A stretch of DNA of 64,000 nt from Magicicada septendecula (GCA_034769895.1 CM068373.1:285109379-285173378), one strand, 5' to 3'; counted from the stretch's first letter, positions 14,041-27,243 are shown. Notes: generated from the letters alone by a model not told the origin. A program made the numbers and translations.

Positions 14041-14350
14041 CTTAACGCAAACCAGCACCGCTAGGGGGAAACAGATCAGTTGGGGATATGGTGTTGTACA
14101 AGGCCACTAGTTGATATTTTCATTTGTTGTTTCAGTGTTTGGTGATGCTGTGGCGGCGGTCCTGAGCTGGCCAGCACGTCACAGCAGGGGCGCTAAGTAT
14201 CTGTCTGACTTTATGGTGTTGGGATCTCGAGAGAGAGAAGTCCAGTATTGTCATTCAGATGCGGTCACAGTCACTGGACCAAGGGTGAGTTAATTATATT
14301 TTTTTTTTGTAAACCGTAAAGGGGGTTGTGGCGACATATCCTGGCTGATC
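14041..14350 (+). other. Conserved pre-LTR module (element A copy)
   Basis: Contains GGGGGAAACAGATCAGTTG, then a TTTGTTGTTTCAG acceptor-like site, TGGTGTTGGGATCTC, GAGAAGTCCAGT, TTCAGATG, a GGTGAGTTAATT donor-like site and AAAGGGGGTTGTGGCGACAT. The same ordered phrases occur in E1 (27310-27600, minus) and, without the donor, in G3 (39905-40150, minus). A short ORF (14111-14293) with SWPARHSRGAKYLSDFMVLG is shared with E1, but it goes out of frame after the GAGAGA repeat and is not kept in G3. Conserved RNA or DNA function is therefore more likely than protein. Confidence 0.6.
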
Positions 14351-14371
14351 CCTTTAGCAAGTATGAGTGTG

Positions 14372-14413
14372 TCAGTGAGAGTTTTTATGCTTCGGCATAA
14401 AACCTCTCCTTGA
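14372..14413 (+). other. Pre-polypurine-tract hairpin (element A copy)
   Basis: Perfect inner stem TTTATGC/GCATAAA closed by a TTCG tetraloop, plus an outer stem with GAGAG/CTCTC and further pairs interrupted by single mismatches. It ends directly before the polypurine tract at 14412-14418. Confidence 0.75.
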
Positions 14414-14421
14414 GGGGGTAT
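14412..14421 (+). other. Polypurine tract of element A
   Basis: GAGGGGG followed by TAT lies directly upstream of TGTAATGGGAC, the 3' LTR start. The G3 and E1 copies have the same arrangement on the minus strand. Confidence 0.75.
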
Positions 14422-15755
<1,334 letters not shown>

Positions 15756-15789
15756 TGTTTGACATTAAATCATTCCCCGTTTAATCAAG

Positions 15790-18022
15790 CATCTCCAAGA
15801 GGAGAATTCTTTCGATTATCGCAGGCATATACGATCCTCTTGGACTGATCGGTCCCGTTGTTTTCTTGTACAAACAGTTTATGCAGCAACTCTGGCTTTG
15901 CAATCTTGGTTGGGATGAACCGATCTCCGGGCAATCACGTTTGGATTGGCATTCATTGTGCGACAAATTGTGTCTGATTAGCAAAATTGTTGTCCCACGT
16001 TCTATTCGTTGCAAGTTTGAGGCAAGTACAGTTGAATTACATGGTTTTTCGGATGCCTCTGAAAAGGGGTATTAGAGTCATTTATCAAGATTCATTGGCC
16101 TCTTGTCATCTCCTGTGTTCTAAATCTCGCGTGGCTCCCCTACGACAGGTGTCATTACCTCGCATCGAACTCTGCGCTTGCTTGTTGTTATCGCGACTCA
16201 TATCTAAGGTCGTTCCTGCGCTTTATTCGTTTATTAATAGTGTTCATTTATATTCTGACTCTATGGTGTCTCTTTACTGGATTCATGCCCAGTCCACGAG
16301 GTGGAAAACCTACGTCGCTAATCGTGTTGCTGAAATTCAGCGTCTTACGCAAGCCTATACATGGCATCACATCAATTCTAGACACAATCCTGCTGATATT
16401 ATCTCTAGGGGGTGTCTCCCTGACGTTTTGCGCCATTGTTCGCTTTGATGGCACGGTCCCACTTGTTTGTCTCAATCTTCCGAGTCCAATCCTTTTCCAC
16501 CCTTTTTACCTTCTAATCCGTCGTCTTCTGAAGTCACTGCGGAAGAGAAACAAACCCATAACCTTTCTCTAATGTCTACCCTGGCTATCGACATTTCTAA
16601 GGACTTTTCTTCGTTGCATCGTCTGACACGCGTATACGCTTACTGTTTTCAGTTCATCAAAAATATTAGACTCTCCAGTGCTGACAAAATAACGGGCAAT
16701 CTTACCCCTGTCAAAATTCATCATGCTCTTAATTTCTTCGTAAAACAATCTCAGTCGATCCACTTTGCAGCCGAAATTAATTGTCTTCGTAATGGGTCTT
16801 CTATCTCTATTAGGAGTAAGTTGGCTTCTCTCGACCCGTGTAGGCGGGCGATTACAGCAGTCGCAATTACCTTACAACAATAAACATCCTATTGTCTTAC
16901 ATCCATCGGCTCATATTACTCGCCTTATCATTGAACGCGAACACATTCATCTGCTTCACGCTGGTGCTCAACTCGTGCATCACTCACTTCGCCAATGTTG
17001 GTGGATTGTTAATGCCAGGTTAGTCATTCGCTCCATCATTCGTAAGTGTGTCAAGTGTCTCAGGTTTAGTGCCAAACAGCAGGTTCAGAGGCTTGGTATT
17101 TTACCATCTCCTAGAATCACTCCATCACGGCCGTTTCTATTCTGCGCGGTTGATTATGGTGGTCCCTTCATGATTCGTCATGGCGGGCAGAAATCCAGAA
17201 CTCTCTCTAAGGCATTTCATTAAGGTCTTTGTTCATTTGCTTAGCAACCAGGGCCATTCACTTCGAATTGGTTTCCGACCTTACAGCCAGTGCGTTTATA
17301 GCTGCCTTACGTCGTTTTATGGCCCGCAGGGGCATATCCAGTCAGTTATACTCTGATAATGGCACAAACTTTAGGAAGGCCTGCAATATTTTACATGACC
17401 TCTACAATCTTTGGCATAATAAGGATGCCACCTCATCACTCAAATTATTCACGTCCTCTCAGGGTATCTCATGGTCATTTATTCCGCCCTCGTCACCTCA
17501 TTTTGGTGGCCTTTGGGAGAGCGGCATAAAGAGTTTGAAGTTTCATCTGTGCCGCGTGGTAGGCAAGTCTATACTCACCTTTGAGGAGTTTACGACGGTT
17601 TTGTCTCAGATAGAGGCATGTCTAAACTCTCGCCCTTTATTTGCCATCTCTTCGGATGTAAATGATCCGGTGCCACTTACACTTGGCCATTTTTTGATTT
17701 GCGCACCATTAACGGCGATACCGGACCCAGACCTATCTCTCGTCTTGGACGTTGGCAACTTCTCCAGAAGTTTGTCAGAGTCATTTGGAAGGCTTGGTCT
17801 CGCGATTATTTACACCAGTTACAACAGCGTCACAAATGGAAATTTGCTAAAGATAATGTTTCCATTGGGGACCTAGTTTTACTTATTGAGGATAACCTAC
17901 CTCCATTAGCCTGGAAATTTGGCGTAATTACCGCATCGTAGACATTCGCACGCCTACTGGTGTTTTGCGCAGACCAATCCATAAATTATGTTTGGTCCCT
18001 ACTAGGGACGAACAATAAAAAA
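15790..18022 (+). pseudogene. pol: BEL/Pao retrotransposon pol remnant
   Basis: Several frames carry BEL/Pao pol motifs in order: IYDPLGLIGPVVF and HGFSDASEK (end of RT/RNase H region), SKSRVAPLRQVSLPRIELCA, SDS and NPADIISRG (RNase H), an H-H-C-C integrase zinc site (HLLHAGAQLVHHSLRQCWW; CVKCLRF), the integrase core with YSDNGTNF and PHFGGLWESGIKS, and a C-terminal region near 17699-17941 (GDLVLLIEDNLPPLAW). Gag, protease and most of RT are missing. Frameshifts near 16075, 16450, 16880 and 17870 and a stop near 17221 break it. The left edge abuts the element A LTR. Confidence 0.92.
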
Positions 18023-19690
18023 AAAGGGGTTTATTTTCCTTTGTATATATTTGTAAAAAACACATAAATCAGATGTTCAAAGAAGACTTTGTTAATTATA
18101 AGCACTTTTGTTTTTAGCATAAGCTTTAATTTGTATATTTTTTGATTCAGCAACTGGTTGTTTTACTCAAGCAAGTGTCAGTTTATTTAATATGCAAGGC
18201 TTTAATTATTATTTTGTATTTTCGTATATGCAACATTTGATTTATGCCTCATGTCTTTGCTTACTATTATGTAAAAATTTTGTTACTCTCTGAATGTCTT
18301 TCTCAATTGTTCAATACATGTATTCATATTTGTAATTAACTAAATTGGTGTTTATTATATTTATTATATAACTTGCATTTATGTAAAACATATTGTTTTT
18401 TGCGTCTACTGTATGTAACCATGCCACGCCTAGATTTATTTTATATTGTATTTTTATATGGTATTTTGTATTTTGTGATTATGCATTGCACAATTATTAT
18501 TCCTGCTTAAATTATGACATACGTGTCATCACATATGTGCTTGCAATCAGTCAGCTATCTATAGCTTGTTCTCACACAACAACATATTGTAAATTCCTGA
18601 AACTTCAGGTATAGCATGACTCGTTCAAATATATGACGCCATGCTAGATTACGTCTAAACATGTATAATTTGTGACAATTTTTGTTCATGTAAGCAATAC
18701 TCTGTACAGGTCTACTGGCCTCAACTATTTCACGGTAACCATCTATGACTTGCATAGGGTTACAATTTATCGGGCCATCATTTGATGAGCTTCCGATCAT
18801 ACATTATTAAACATTGTCAAATTATGTATTTTTCATGTTTTATAACGTTCAATATTGTATACATACAATATATGTCGGCAATACATTGCCAACGCTTACA
18901 TTTTTATTCATGCATGAAATCAGTTTGCTCGCCAACCTTGGTCTACCAAACGCTTATCTTTAAAGCTTATCTTTATTCATGCTTATCGCTAAACCATTAA
19001 CGTACAGCTGTTATCTGAGACTACAACTCAAGGTTCAATGCAGCCTTGAGATTGACTTTCATTAATAAGAACTCTGTATGTTATATAATAAGTTACCAAA
19101 ATGTATAATAAGTTACTAAAATGTAGTAAAAAATCTACTGATTTTTTGACGGGCAGTTTATGTACAGTAGCGCGGTAATTTTTACATTATAGGTTGGCTA
19201 ATCTGCGCTTTAATTTGCACTTTAATCTGATCAATTCATGTCCGTGCTTCCGCACAGTTCGTCACATACGCTCGCAAGCGGCGGTCGGCTCGCTCTTGCA
19301 GCCTTACTGTCACATTATTCTAATACTTGCATTCAAGTATTCGAGTGTCGCGTATTCGCACCTCTATTGTATTCATTACGACAATTAATGTAGGCCTTAG
19401 GCCAACACTTCATATATGGCCCTTTAGGCCCTTTCATCAAATTAACTTTAATGTAATACGAATTGTATTCACGATATGCTTATTAGCCAATTTCTTAGTC
19501 AAAGGTGAAACCTAACAATTTCTGGTGTAAATGTGAACAATTAAATAAATGTATTAATTACAGTCCACTCGCTTCATCATTTCTGCATCCTGGCGAATCA
19601 ACCTACAGTAAATAGAACACTTCACACTTAACATTTTTTGGTCCACACATGGCGGATCATTCTTCTACTTAACAAACTGGTTCCACATTA
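18010..19690 (+). other. Unassigned, possible BEL 3' LTR
   Basis: Begins with a purine run AATAAAAAAAAAGGGG near the end of the BEL pol, which could be a polypurine tract, so an LTR may follow. No second LTR is present to prove it. Near 19637 a TTTTTTGGTCC phrase resembles the leader that follows BEL LTRs. No gene seen. Confidence 0.3.
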
Positions 19691-19698
19691 AACTTAAA

Positions 19699-20596
19699 GT
19701 ATAGAGGAGCAACAAGGTATGTAAGAACAGAGGAAAACATTGAAAGAGTTCGAGTAGCATTGACGCGTAGTCCACAATGTTCTGCAATGAAACATGCATC
19801 CGCACTAAACATTAGTGACACATCGTTACTACGAATTTTGCATAAAGACTTATCTTTTCATCCTTACAAAATTCAAGTAATCCAGGAGTTGAAAGATGGC
19901 GATATGCTGGCTCGCAGGATTTTCAGCGAAGAAATATTGCGACGTGTAAATGATGATGAAACCTTTATTCACCGCATGTTTATGTCAGATGAAGCACATT
20001 TTCATTTGAATGGATATGTAAACAAACAAAATAGTCGATATTGGAATGATGAAAACCCAGGTGAGTTGCATGCAAAGCCATTACATAGTCCGAAAGTTAC
20101 GGTGTGGTGTGCAGTTTCATCATCTGGCATTATTGGGCCATATTTTTTCCAAGACGATAGATGAAACACCACAACTGTCAATGCAGACTGCTACACACAC
20201 ATGGTCAGAACATTTTTGATGCAACAGCTCCCTAGGTTTCTGGAAATTAATTTTTTCCAGCAGGATGGGGTCACAAGTCATACTGCTCGTGTGTCCATGG
20301 CTGTTTTAAGAGAACTCTTCTCGGACGGACTCATATCCAGATATGGCGACATCTCGTGGCCTGCAAGATCCCCAGATTTGTCTGCATGCGACTTTTTTCT
20401 TTGGGGATTTCTGAAGAGCAGGGTGTACATTGATAGACCGCACACCATACCGGAATTAAAAACGAATATCAGACAAGAAATTGCACGGATTCAACCTGAC
20501 CTGCTTCGTCGAGTGATGGAAAATTTTCGGTCAAGATTAGAAGAATGTTTACAAAGAAATGGCTCTCACTTGAGCAGCATTATTTTTAAAAAGTAA
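19699..20596 (+). pseudogene. Tc1/mariner-superfamily (IS630-like) transposase with one stop codon
   Basis: A single frame (RGATRYVRTEENIERVRVAL at the start) carries the DDE-type core: first Asp in MSDEAHFHLNG, second in FQQDGVTSHTA, third in ARSPDLSACDFFLWG. It also has the phrases WCAVSSSGIIGPYFF and WPARSPDL of insect IS630/mariner-like transposases. TGA at 20162-20164 interrupts the frame, which continues in the same phase at 20165. No ATG is visible at the start, so the N-terminus is missing. I did not find terminal inverted repeats with confidence; a sequence with GGGTACTTTTTATTTTCCCACTT near 20650 may be the right end. Confidence 0.85.
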
Positions 20597-21450
20597 AATA
20601 ATGGCATACTTTACTCAACTCAAATCTGTAAAAAAAATTCTGAAAAAATTGGGTACTTTTTATTTTCCCACTTCACTGGCGGACCCTGTATTTAGCGATG
20701 TGGAACACTGAATCAAGAAAAGCTTTGCAGTATTTTTCATATAAATTTGTGAACATTTTTCATATTAGGAGTAGGTCATCATGCATGCGCACGTTAAAAC
20801 TAACAAAACTTTGAATTAAAAAATTGGTTAAACAGAAAAACATTTTAGTAAAAATACATTAAAAAACTTAAACACAGTAACACTATTTATTTTCATAAAG
20901 TGCACAGAAATGTAAAACTTGAAATAATGTTTCTCCTTTGGGGAGAAAAGTGTTTCCTTTGGGTCAACAAGCTCGACAATCATATTGGGGGGGAAGACGG
21001 TTTGGTAAATGGTTGGTACTATTTTATAATACAGTACTTCGAAGCAGGACAATGCGGGTGCGTTCCTTCATACAAAATAAAATAAAATTACAAATTAGTT
21101 CTTGGGCACATGAAATCTTATCGACGGGTGCAGGGTTGCCGACTGCTGACGAAGAATAATTTGAAAGTATCAGAAATTAACAACCAGCGTTTCATGTATT
21201 ACACTTGGCAAGTATTCTTTCACTTTCTGTGGGATTACATTGTTCAAGAGTACAATGGTTACTGAAACCCTAGATTAAGACTTTGCACGTGGAATAAGAA
21301 AAAACGTATATGATACTAACCTATAATAAAGAATCCTTATATTTTACTATTACCGACATTTTATGAATAATGTGCTCAAAAACCAATTTGTTATTTTCTG
21401 TTTAGTACACATATTATAGTACATGAAATGCGTTTAATACAAATACAAAA
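20597..21450. other. No gene seen
   Basis: AT-rich spacer between two DNA transposons. Short ORFs on both strands near 20830-21160 overlap each other and match nothing I know. Confidence 0.5.
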
Positions 21451-21452
21451 TA

Positions 21453-23709
21453 CAGTGAAACTTCGATTAACCGTAACTCTTTTAACCGTCAGTTTCTGGT
21501 AACCGTCACTCTTTTAACCGTCAGTTTCTGTTAACTGTCAGTCTGTACTCTGTGTACAGTAACCAGATTGCCACGAAAAATCATCCTCGCTTTACTGCTG
21601 AGCGGCGGAGGCACCGGAGTGGCGCACAATTGTTCTATTGATGAGTCACGTTCTTGGCCCACCTAGCTATCGCACACGTGGTTAGTTTCAGTTGTGGCTG
21701 AGAAGCTGTTGTGCTTGGTGCTGTATGTTATTTGATGCGTAGTGGCTTAATTGTTTCGGCATACGATAGTACCATTCACACCAGTAAGTTTTGTTGTTAA
21801 GGTTTCTTTTCTTTTTGTTTTTGTGCAACAGCTAAAAAATTGCTGAAAAGCGTAAACGGGTCATGTTAGATCTCAACCAGAAAATTTAGATTATTAAACG
21901 TTTGAAAAAAGGTGAAACTCCCACTAGCATTGCTCTCATTTATGGCGTTGGAAGAACCACAGTGAATGACATTAAACGCGATGCTGAAAAAATAGAACAA
22001 CATGTTTCAAAAATTCAAAACATCGATGGAGATCCTAAGACTCGTAAAACCATGAAATCAACAAAATATGACCAACTGGACACTGTTATGTATCAATGGT
22101 TTATACAAGCACGGAGTCAAGGAATCTCACTTTCAGGCCCCGTAATAATGGCCAAGGCGGTTGAAATGAACAAAAAACTTGATGGAGATCCTAATTTTAA
22201 AGCAAGCATAGGATGGCTCGATAAGTTTAAGTGTCGCCATGGCATTTAGAAACTAGACATTAGTGGTGAAAAACTTAGTGCAAATAGCTCAGTTATTGCC
22301 GAGTACAGAGAACAATTTAAAGAGAAAGTGGCCAAATTAAACCTCGTTAGAGAACAAGTGTACAGTTGCGACGAAACTGGGCTCAATTGGAAAGCTTTAC
22401 CACAAAAGACATTGGCATCACTTTCGGAGACATCAGCCCCGGGTTTTAAAGTCCAAAAAGATTGGATCACTTTAATGGTTTGTGCAAATGCCACCGGCAA
22501 TCACAGGTTACCCCTGCTTGTGATTGGAAAAGCAAAATCACCTCGTGCATTCAAAAATTTTAATTTGAACGCATTGCCTGCTACCTATTACGCTCAAAAG
22601 AGTGCTTGGATATCTCAAGATATTTTTTTCGATTGGTTCCACAAAGTGTTTGTGCCACAAGTTAGAGCTCATTTGGCTGAAATGCAGTTACCACGGGAAG
22701 CATTGCTGCTAATGGACAATGCTCCAGCACATCCCACTTGCGGAATTAAAAGTGATGATGGCAAAATAACATGCCTTTTCCTTCCGGCAAACACAACACC
22801 ACTAATCCAGCCTATGGACCAGGGCATAATCGAAAACATGAAATGTCATTATAGGAAAGCTTTTATTGGAAGTTTGATTTCATCTGATGATGAAATGTCT
22901 ATGATGAAATGTCTGTAAAAGAGTTTTGGAAAACGTCCAACAGAAAAGATGCAATTTTCAATGTTGCTGCTGCATGGGATGATCTTCAAGTGTCAAATCT
23001 TAAAAATGGGTGGAATAAACTCTGGCCTGAAGCTAATGATGGCGAACCTAAGGAAACTGAGAATGTTAGTGTCGACAAAATTGTGCAACTGTGCAATAAT
23101 GTACCGAATGCTGAAGACATACCACCAGCAGAAGTAACAGAGTGGTTGGGATGTGACAAATTGGACGGAGGCTTTGACATTTTGAACCTCGATGAAATTG
23201 TTTCCAGTGTGATTGACAACGAAGAAGAAGAAATTGACAAAGACGAGTGTTATATTTTGAATGAAAAAACTACGTTAAGCCATACAGAAGCAGAAACAAT
23301 GTTATCAAAATGTATTGAGTGGTTTGAGGGGCAAGAAGAGGCAAACACAATGCTGATACTTCTCCTATGTAAAGTACGGAACATTGCCGCTCAGAAAGCA
23401 CGAGCCTCGAAGAAACAAAAGAAAATGACAGACTATTTATGTCTAGAGCGTAAGTTCATGTAACAATATGTACAGTATATGTTGTACTACATATACTGTA
23501 CTTAATGTAAATTTTATATTGTTTGTTTCTGTAAAATAAAATACATGTATGTACAGTGTATTTCCAGTTCGTAAACGTGCATTTTTTATCATTCGTTCAT
23601 ATGCAATGGATGGGGGTGGGTTGTTGTTTAAGGTTTTTCTGTTATCCGTTTATTCGATTAACCGTCGCGTTCCCGGTCCTGACCCTGACGGTTAATCGAA
23701 GTTTCACTG
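21453..23709 (+). mobile_element. Tigger/pogo-like DNA transposon
   Basis: Terminal inverted repeats CAGTGAAACTTCGATTAACC (21453) and its reverse complement ending at 23709, flanked by TA on each side (21451-21452 and 23710-23711). TA duplication is the mark of the Tc1/mariner/pogo superfamily. Subterminal repeats of AACCGTCAGTTTCTG and variants follow the left end. It encloses a broken CENP-B-like transposase, so it is full length but dead. Confidence 0.95.
21850..23463 (+). pseudogene. Tigger-type transposase (CENP-B/jerky-like), broken
   Basis: Domains in order: a helix-turn-helix of the CENP-B N-terminal type (IIKRLKKGETPTSIALIYGVGRTTV is the region; 21890-21970), a second DNA-binding segment (GWLDKFKCRHGI, about 22210-22246), then the DDE core with Asp in CDETGLNW (22370), LLMDNAPAHP (22708) and PLIQPMDQG (22802). 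Stops: TAG near 21890 and TAG 22247-22249, both in the frame of the flanking coding sequence. A frameshift lies at 22888-22914, where a 14-bp unit (TGATGAAATGTCTA) is duplicated in tandem. The C-terminal part 22909-23463 is acidic. Confidence 0.92.
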
Positions 23710-23768
23710 TATACTAGAATTAATACAAATACAAGTTAATAACTAATATCCACACAAAAATTCAGCTG

Positions 23769-23952
23769 AATTAACACTATTGCACACCACTATAGAAAAA
23801 TTATTCTGAATAGCGCTTTCAAGCTTCACAGCTCATCATCAGATCGGAAATCTGTTTTTCGATAATCTAACCACACAGCATAGGTTATGAGCTGTGAAGC
23901 TTGAAAGCGCTAATCGGAATAATTTTTCTGTAGTAGTGCAACAGTGTTAATT
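23769..23952. repeat. Fold-back (inverted) repeat, about 184 bp
   Basis: Arms of about 65-69 bases (23769-23837 and 23886-23952) are near-perfect reverse complements, sharing TAGCGCTTTCAAGCTTCACA and its complement, with a spacer of about 50 bases. This is the form of a MITE or fold-back element. I found no clear target duplication. Confidence 0.8.
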
Positions 23953-24239
23953 TTGTTTGAGATTATAACCACTAACACAACTTTATTAATTAAAAAAAAA
24001 AGTTTAGCTGCGTGGGTATTTCTCCACAGTCTATAGGCCCAGAAAACTGGTATAATCTGGTGTTCAATGTGCTTGTTATGGAACACATACCTCAAGAGTG
24101 TGTTCTCTGTTAGCAATAATGAAGTCGATACATAACAGCTGACTGGCAACACACTTGACCCTCCAACTATGTGATTTGTGTATCTTTAACTGCTTCATAG
24201 ATAACTACAAAGTTTTCTTAGTTCTGTATAGTATGTTTT

Positions 24240-24330
24240 TTTAATTATTATAGATGGCCGTTGGAGGCACGGCTGAAACGTTTGCACCAAACAACCATGG
24301 ACCACGGCCTTACAGCCCGGCAAGCCAAAG
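24240..24330 (-). repeat. Penelope-like repeat fragment (tentative)
   Basis: Read on the minus strand it has GGCTGTAAGGCCGTGGTCC, then AAACGTTTCAGCC and GGCCATC. This resembles the repeat at 63560-63680 on the plus strand (GGCTGTGGTCC, AAACGTTTGAGCC, GGCCATC). I associate the pattern with Penelope-like elements of arthropods from memory only. Confidence 0.35.
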
Positions 24331-24639
24331 TTTTCATATATGTTTTTTGTTTGTGAAAACATGAATTCGTCGTTAGTGCTCTCTTCATTGATTAAGTTTA
24401 TGAAACGACTTGTACAAATTTTACAAAGTTGCGAAATTCCCTGGTGACTGTAAACACCACAGAACCCCCTTGTCTGCATAATTCAGTTCATTATAAATTA
24501 TGTGTTTGTAATAATACTGTTTTCGAGTACTGCAAACCTTAGTAATCTGAATTTTAATAGAGATTTAATAAACCTTGCCCCCAAATTCAAGTTACCAGGG
24601 TTTTACCTTGTCTGAACAGCAATATCTTCTTCTTCTTAT

Positions 24640-25545
24640 TATTATTATTATTATTATGTGTTTCCGGATTGTTCTCCGATAACACGATGTCTCCTGTAGA
24701 TTTTCTCTGCCACTGTACAATATGAGTTGTCATTCAATATTGCATCCATATTTCTTTTCAATCTTGGCACTCTTGGGATGTCTATCTGGCAATCCACTAA
24801 TATGTGCTGTAAGGTCTCCTCACGCTGATGACATAGTAGACAGGTAGCAGTTTGGGTGAATTTGAATTTGTAGAAATATGACTGGGTTATGATATGGCCA
24901 AGTCTTCCTCTCGAGCCGAAAGTTTGAACACTGCTAGGGATGTTTCTGTATATGGAGATACTTGTATCTTGTGTACTGACGCGCTTTTTGTATGTTGAAC
25001 CTTTAGTGGAATTCAAAATGCATCCTTGCATATCTCTGTGAGTCTTCTGTTGAAATCCGAAGTGCCAGCCAGTAGTGATGTTACACTTTCCTCTAATGAG
25101 GACAGCATAGTTGCGTCCTTAGCCATCTTATCTGCTCTTTCGTTACCAGTAATATTTACGTCGCTGGGAATCCATTGTAAAGTTAACTCAGTTTTGTTTC
25201 TTTCCATTTTTTTGATTATGTGGAATATGTGGACTGTTCTAAAGTAGTATGCTGATGGTTTGCATTGCTGTAGTAATAGCAGTGCAGCCTGTGAAGATAC
25301 ATACTTTTTTGTTGTCTAAGGTGAGGCAGTAGGTCAGTGCTGCATTGATTGCCAGAAGCTCAGTGTCGACACTTGAACAGGAGTTAGCTGGTACAAGGAA
25401 GGATTCTTGCATACTAGGAATAAAGTATCCTGCCCCTGACTTCCTTTTTGTGTATTCAGTGATCCGTCTGTATAGATGTGGACATATTGGTTGTAGGTGC
25501 AGTAATTTAATAGGTATTTATTATGTTCACAGAAAATCCATGTCC
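24640..25545 (-). pseudogene. Non-LTR retrotransposon (LINE) RNase H and C-terminal remnant
   Basis: On the minus strand an RNase H C-terminal motif (LQWIPSDVNITGNERADKMAK) lies at 25013-25207. It is followed at 24654-25031 by a C-terminal region with GRLGHI, CLLCHQREETLQHILVDC, typical of the Cys/His end of LINE pol. Upstream (25210-25545) degenerate frames still show a DGSL-type RNase H start. Frameshifts and stops break the frame; RT is missing. An (ATT)n tract at 24637-24658 may mark its tail. The right edge abuts the candidate host exon. Confidence 0.8.
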
Positions 25546-25780
25546 GCAGTTGGGTAATATAGTCACTATAAAGCTGAGTGAAAATCAGGAGTCCATTCGG
25601 CAGCAGGATGACACCTACCAGACGATGTTAGTTGAAACACATTTCCAGATGAACTATAATACAGGAGAGTGGAAACGCATACTGAAGTACCGTGACTTGG
25701 ATGAAGCTGCCCAATTGGCAGCAGCTGCCGCGGCAACCCAGCAGCAGCAGCAACAGCAGCAGACTGTAACTAATTTGTAG
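25534..25780 (+). CDS. Candidate terminal exon of a host gene, unrecognised
   Basis: A strong acceptor (TTATTATGTTCACAG) at 25519-25533 is followed by 82 codons to TAG 25778-25780. The protein reads like a conserved globular segment (QLGNIVTIKLSENQES; LVETHFQMNYNTGEW; KRILKYRDLDE), then AAQLAAAAAATQQQQQQQQ and a short tail. Third-position use and amino-acid composition are unlike the AT-rich neighbours. I do not recognise the gene. The preceding exon is not in the adjacent sequence, which is LINE remnant, so at least one upstream exon would lie further left, possibly outside the window. An LTR begins 246 bp after the stop codon. Confidence 0.5.
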
Positions 25781-26025
25781 GGATAAGGTGAGTTGATATA
25801 TAGTGTGTGCATGAGCGAGAGGGGGAGAGAAAGGTAATGAGTATGAGAGACATTTAGACTAGTTTTGTTGCCCTTTGTCCAGGGTAGTTAGCCAAAAATT
25901 ATTAATGAAAATTTCATAAAACAAAGTATAAAGTTAAAAATTGGTAATTGTATAGACTTGAGTATGCTAAATCAGAATATCTAGTGTTGTGGGGTGGGGG
26001 GGATGCGTAAGCAAGCGACAGCGCT

Positions 26026-27235
26026 TGTGATATTATTTTTCTCTTTAATTTTAATTAGAACTCAATCAATTTTAATTCGACTCATTTCATTATTTCTGAT
26101 TTTTTCGGGCGCCATCTTGTGTTGCCAACTACAAGAAAAAAATATGTACTTACCAGGGCCAGGTCCTTTTCGGCGAACACAGAAGAACAGAATGGTTTAT
26201 TTGCAATAATTAGTTTAATTCACATTTGCATTGAACAAAAAATTTATTTACTCTATAATGCACATAATAAAAAAAATAAAACTTCTTTTCCTGCACTTAC
26301 ATACTTTTGCAAATTTAGCTACAAGCTCAGGAAATGAATCCATTAAAATTAATTTTCTTACATCTTTTCCATTATTGATTTTTTATTATTTATTAATTAT
26401 ATTCTTTCTTTTTATACACAAAACAGCAATTCTTTTATATTCTTATATTCGTTCTCACTCTCTCTCTACATTTCTGTACCCCCCCGGTTTATTAGTTGAC
26501 TTCATTGATTTAAGTATATTTTAGGCTGCCAGTTCTGTGGAAAACATTCTCAAAATTTTGAAAGCTTTTAGATTTACCCCTGGTTGGTTACTTATCTGCA
26601 AAATTTAAGATCTTGAAGAGTCCGTCTCTACCACACATTTCATTTCCATTCCGCACATTTTCCTTATTTCACTCGTTCACCGGAGCTATAACGTTCTTAA
26701 ACTGTTCACTTTTTTATTAATTTCACATTTTAAATAATTTGTTACATACGGGTGCCCGTAAACTTGTTTTATAACTTTTTCGTGACCGGCCGGCTCACGG
26801 ATTAATTTTATACTGGTTTGAGATGAACGGCACTATTTTGTGAAGTGGTCACGGCTGTTTGACCAATTCTTATTGTTCTAAGCTTTGTATCACTGCGCCA
26901 GTATGAGGTTCGGCTGGCACGCCTATGCATACCAGCGTGACGTATGCACTGATGTAATATGGTCTGATGTTCTGTTACATAATATGTTAGTCACTGGAGC
27001 TGACCTTGGCCCAATTTCGCTCATTGCCTGCTACGTCGTTATAATATTTTACAATTACTCCTTCTACTTTTGTTTCCAATAAAATTTACCCTAATTATGA
27101 ATTTATGTTATGTCTCCCAAAATTATTATCTATTTTTACGTTTCCCCAAAATTAACGTTACATAAGAACCATTAGCTTTTATTAAAACACAATATTTTTT
27201 ATATTACCCTAGGTAGGCCTAAATGTCCCGTTACA
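26026..27235 (-). repeat. E1 3' LTR
   Basis: Plus-strand ends TGTGATATT...CCCGTTACA, that is TGTAACGGGAC...AATATCACA on the minus strand, a TG...CA pair. A run of C (polypurine tract on the minus strand) follows at 27239-27243. It contains GGTAAGTACATA and AAGATGGCGCCCG on the minus strand near 26105-26160, as does the element A LTR. Confidence 0.88.
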
Positions 27236-27243
27236 ATACCCCC

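Larger units (their letters stand above)
7153..14421 (+). other. Element A long 3' non-coding region
   Basis: About 7.3 kb between the end of pol and the 3' LTR, AT-rich, without any ORF I can assign. It holds a tandem repeat (7313-7755), a hairpin block shared with E1 and G3 (12660-12800), a segment shared with E1 (12990-13570), the conserved module at 14041-14350 and a hairpin before the polypurine tract. The part from 7760 to 12650 shows nothing recognisable and may include further decayed insertions. Confidence 0.5.

Noticed and set aside
14111-14293. Small ORF in the conserved pre-LTR module as an env-like exon
   Set aside because: Shared with E1 only in part, frame lost after GAGAGA and absent in G3; kept as a nucleic-acid element instead.
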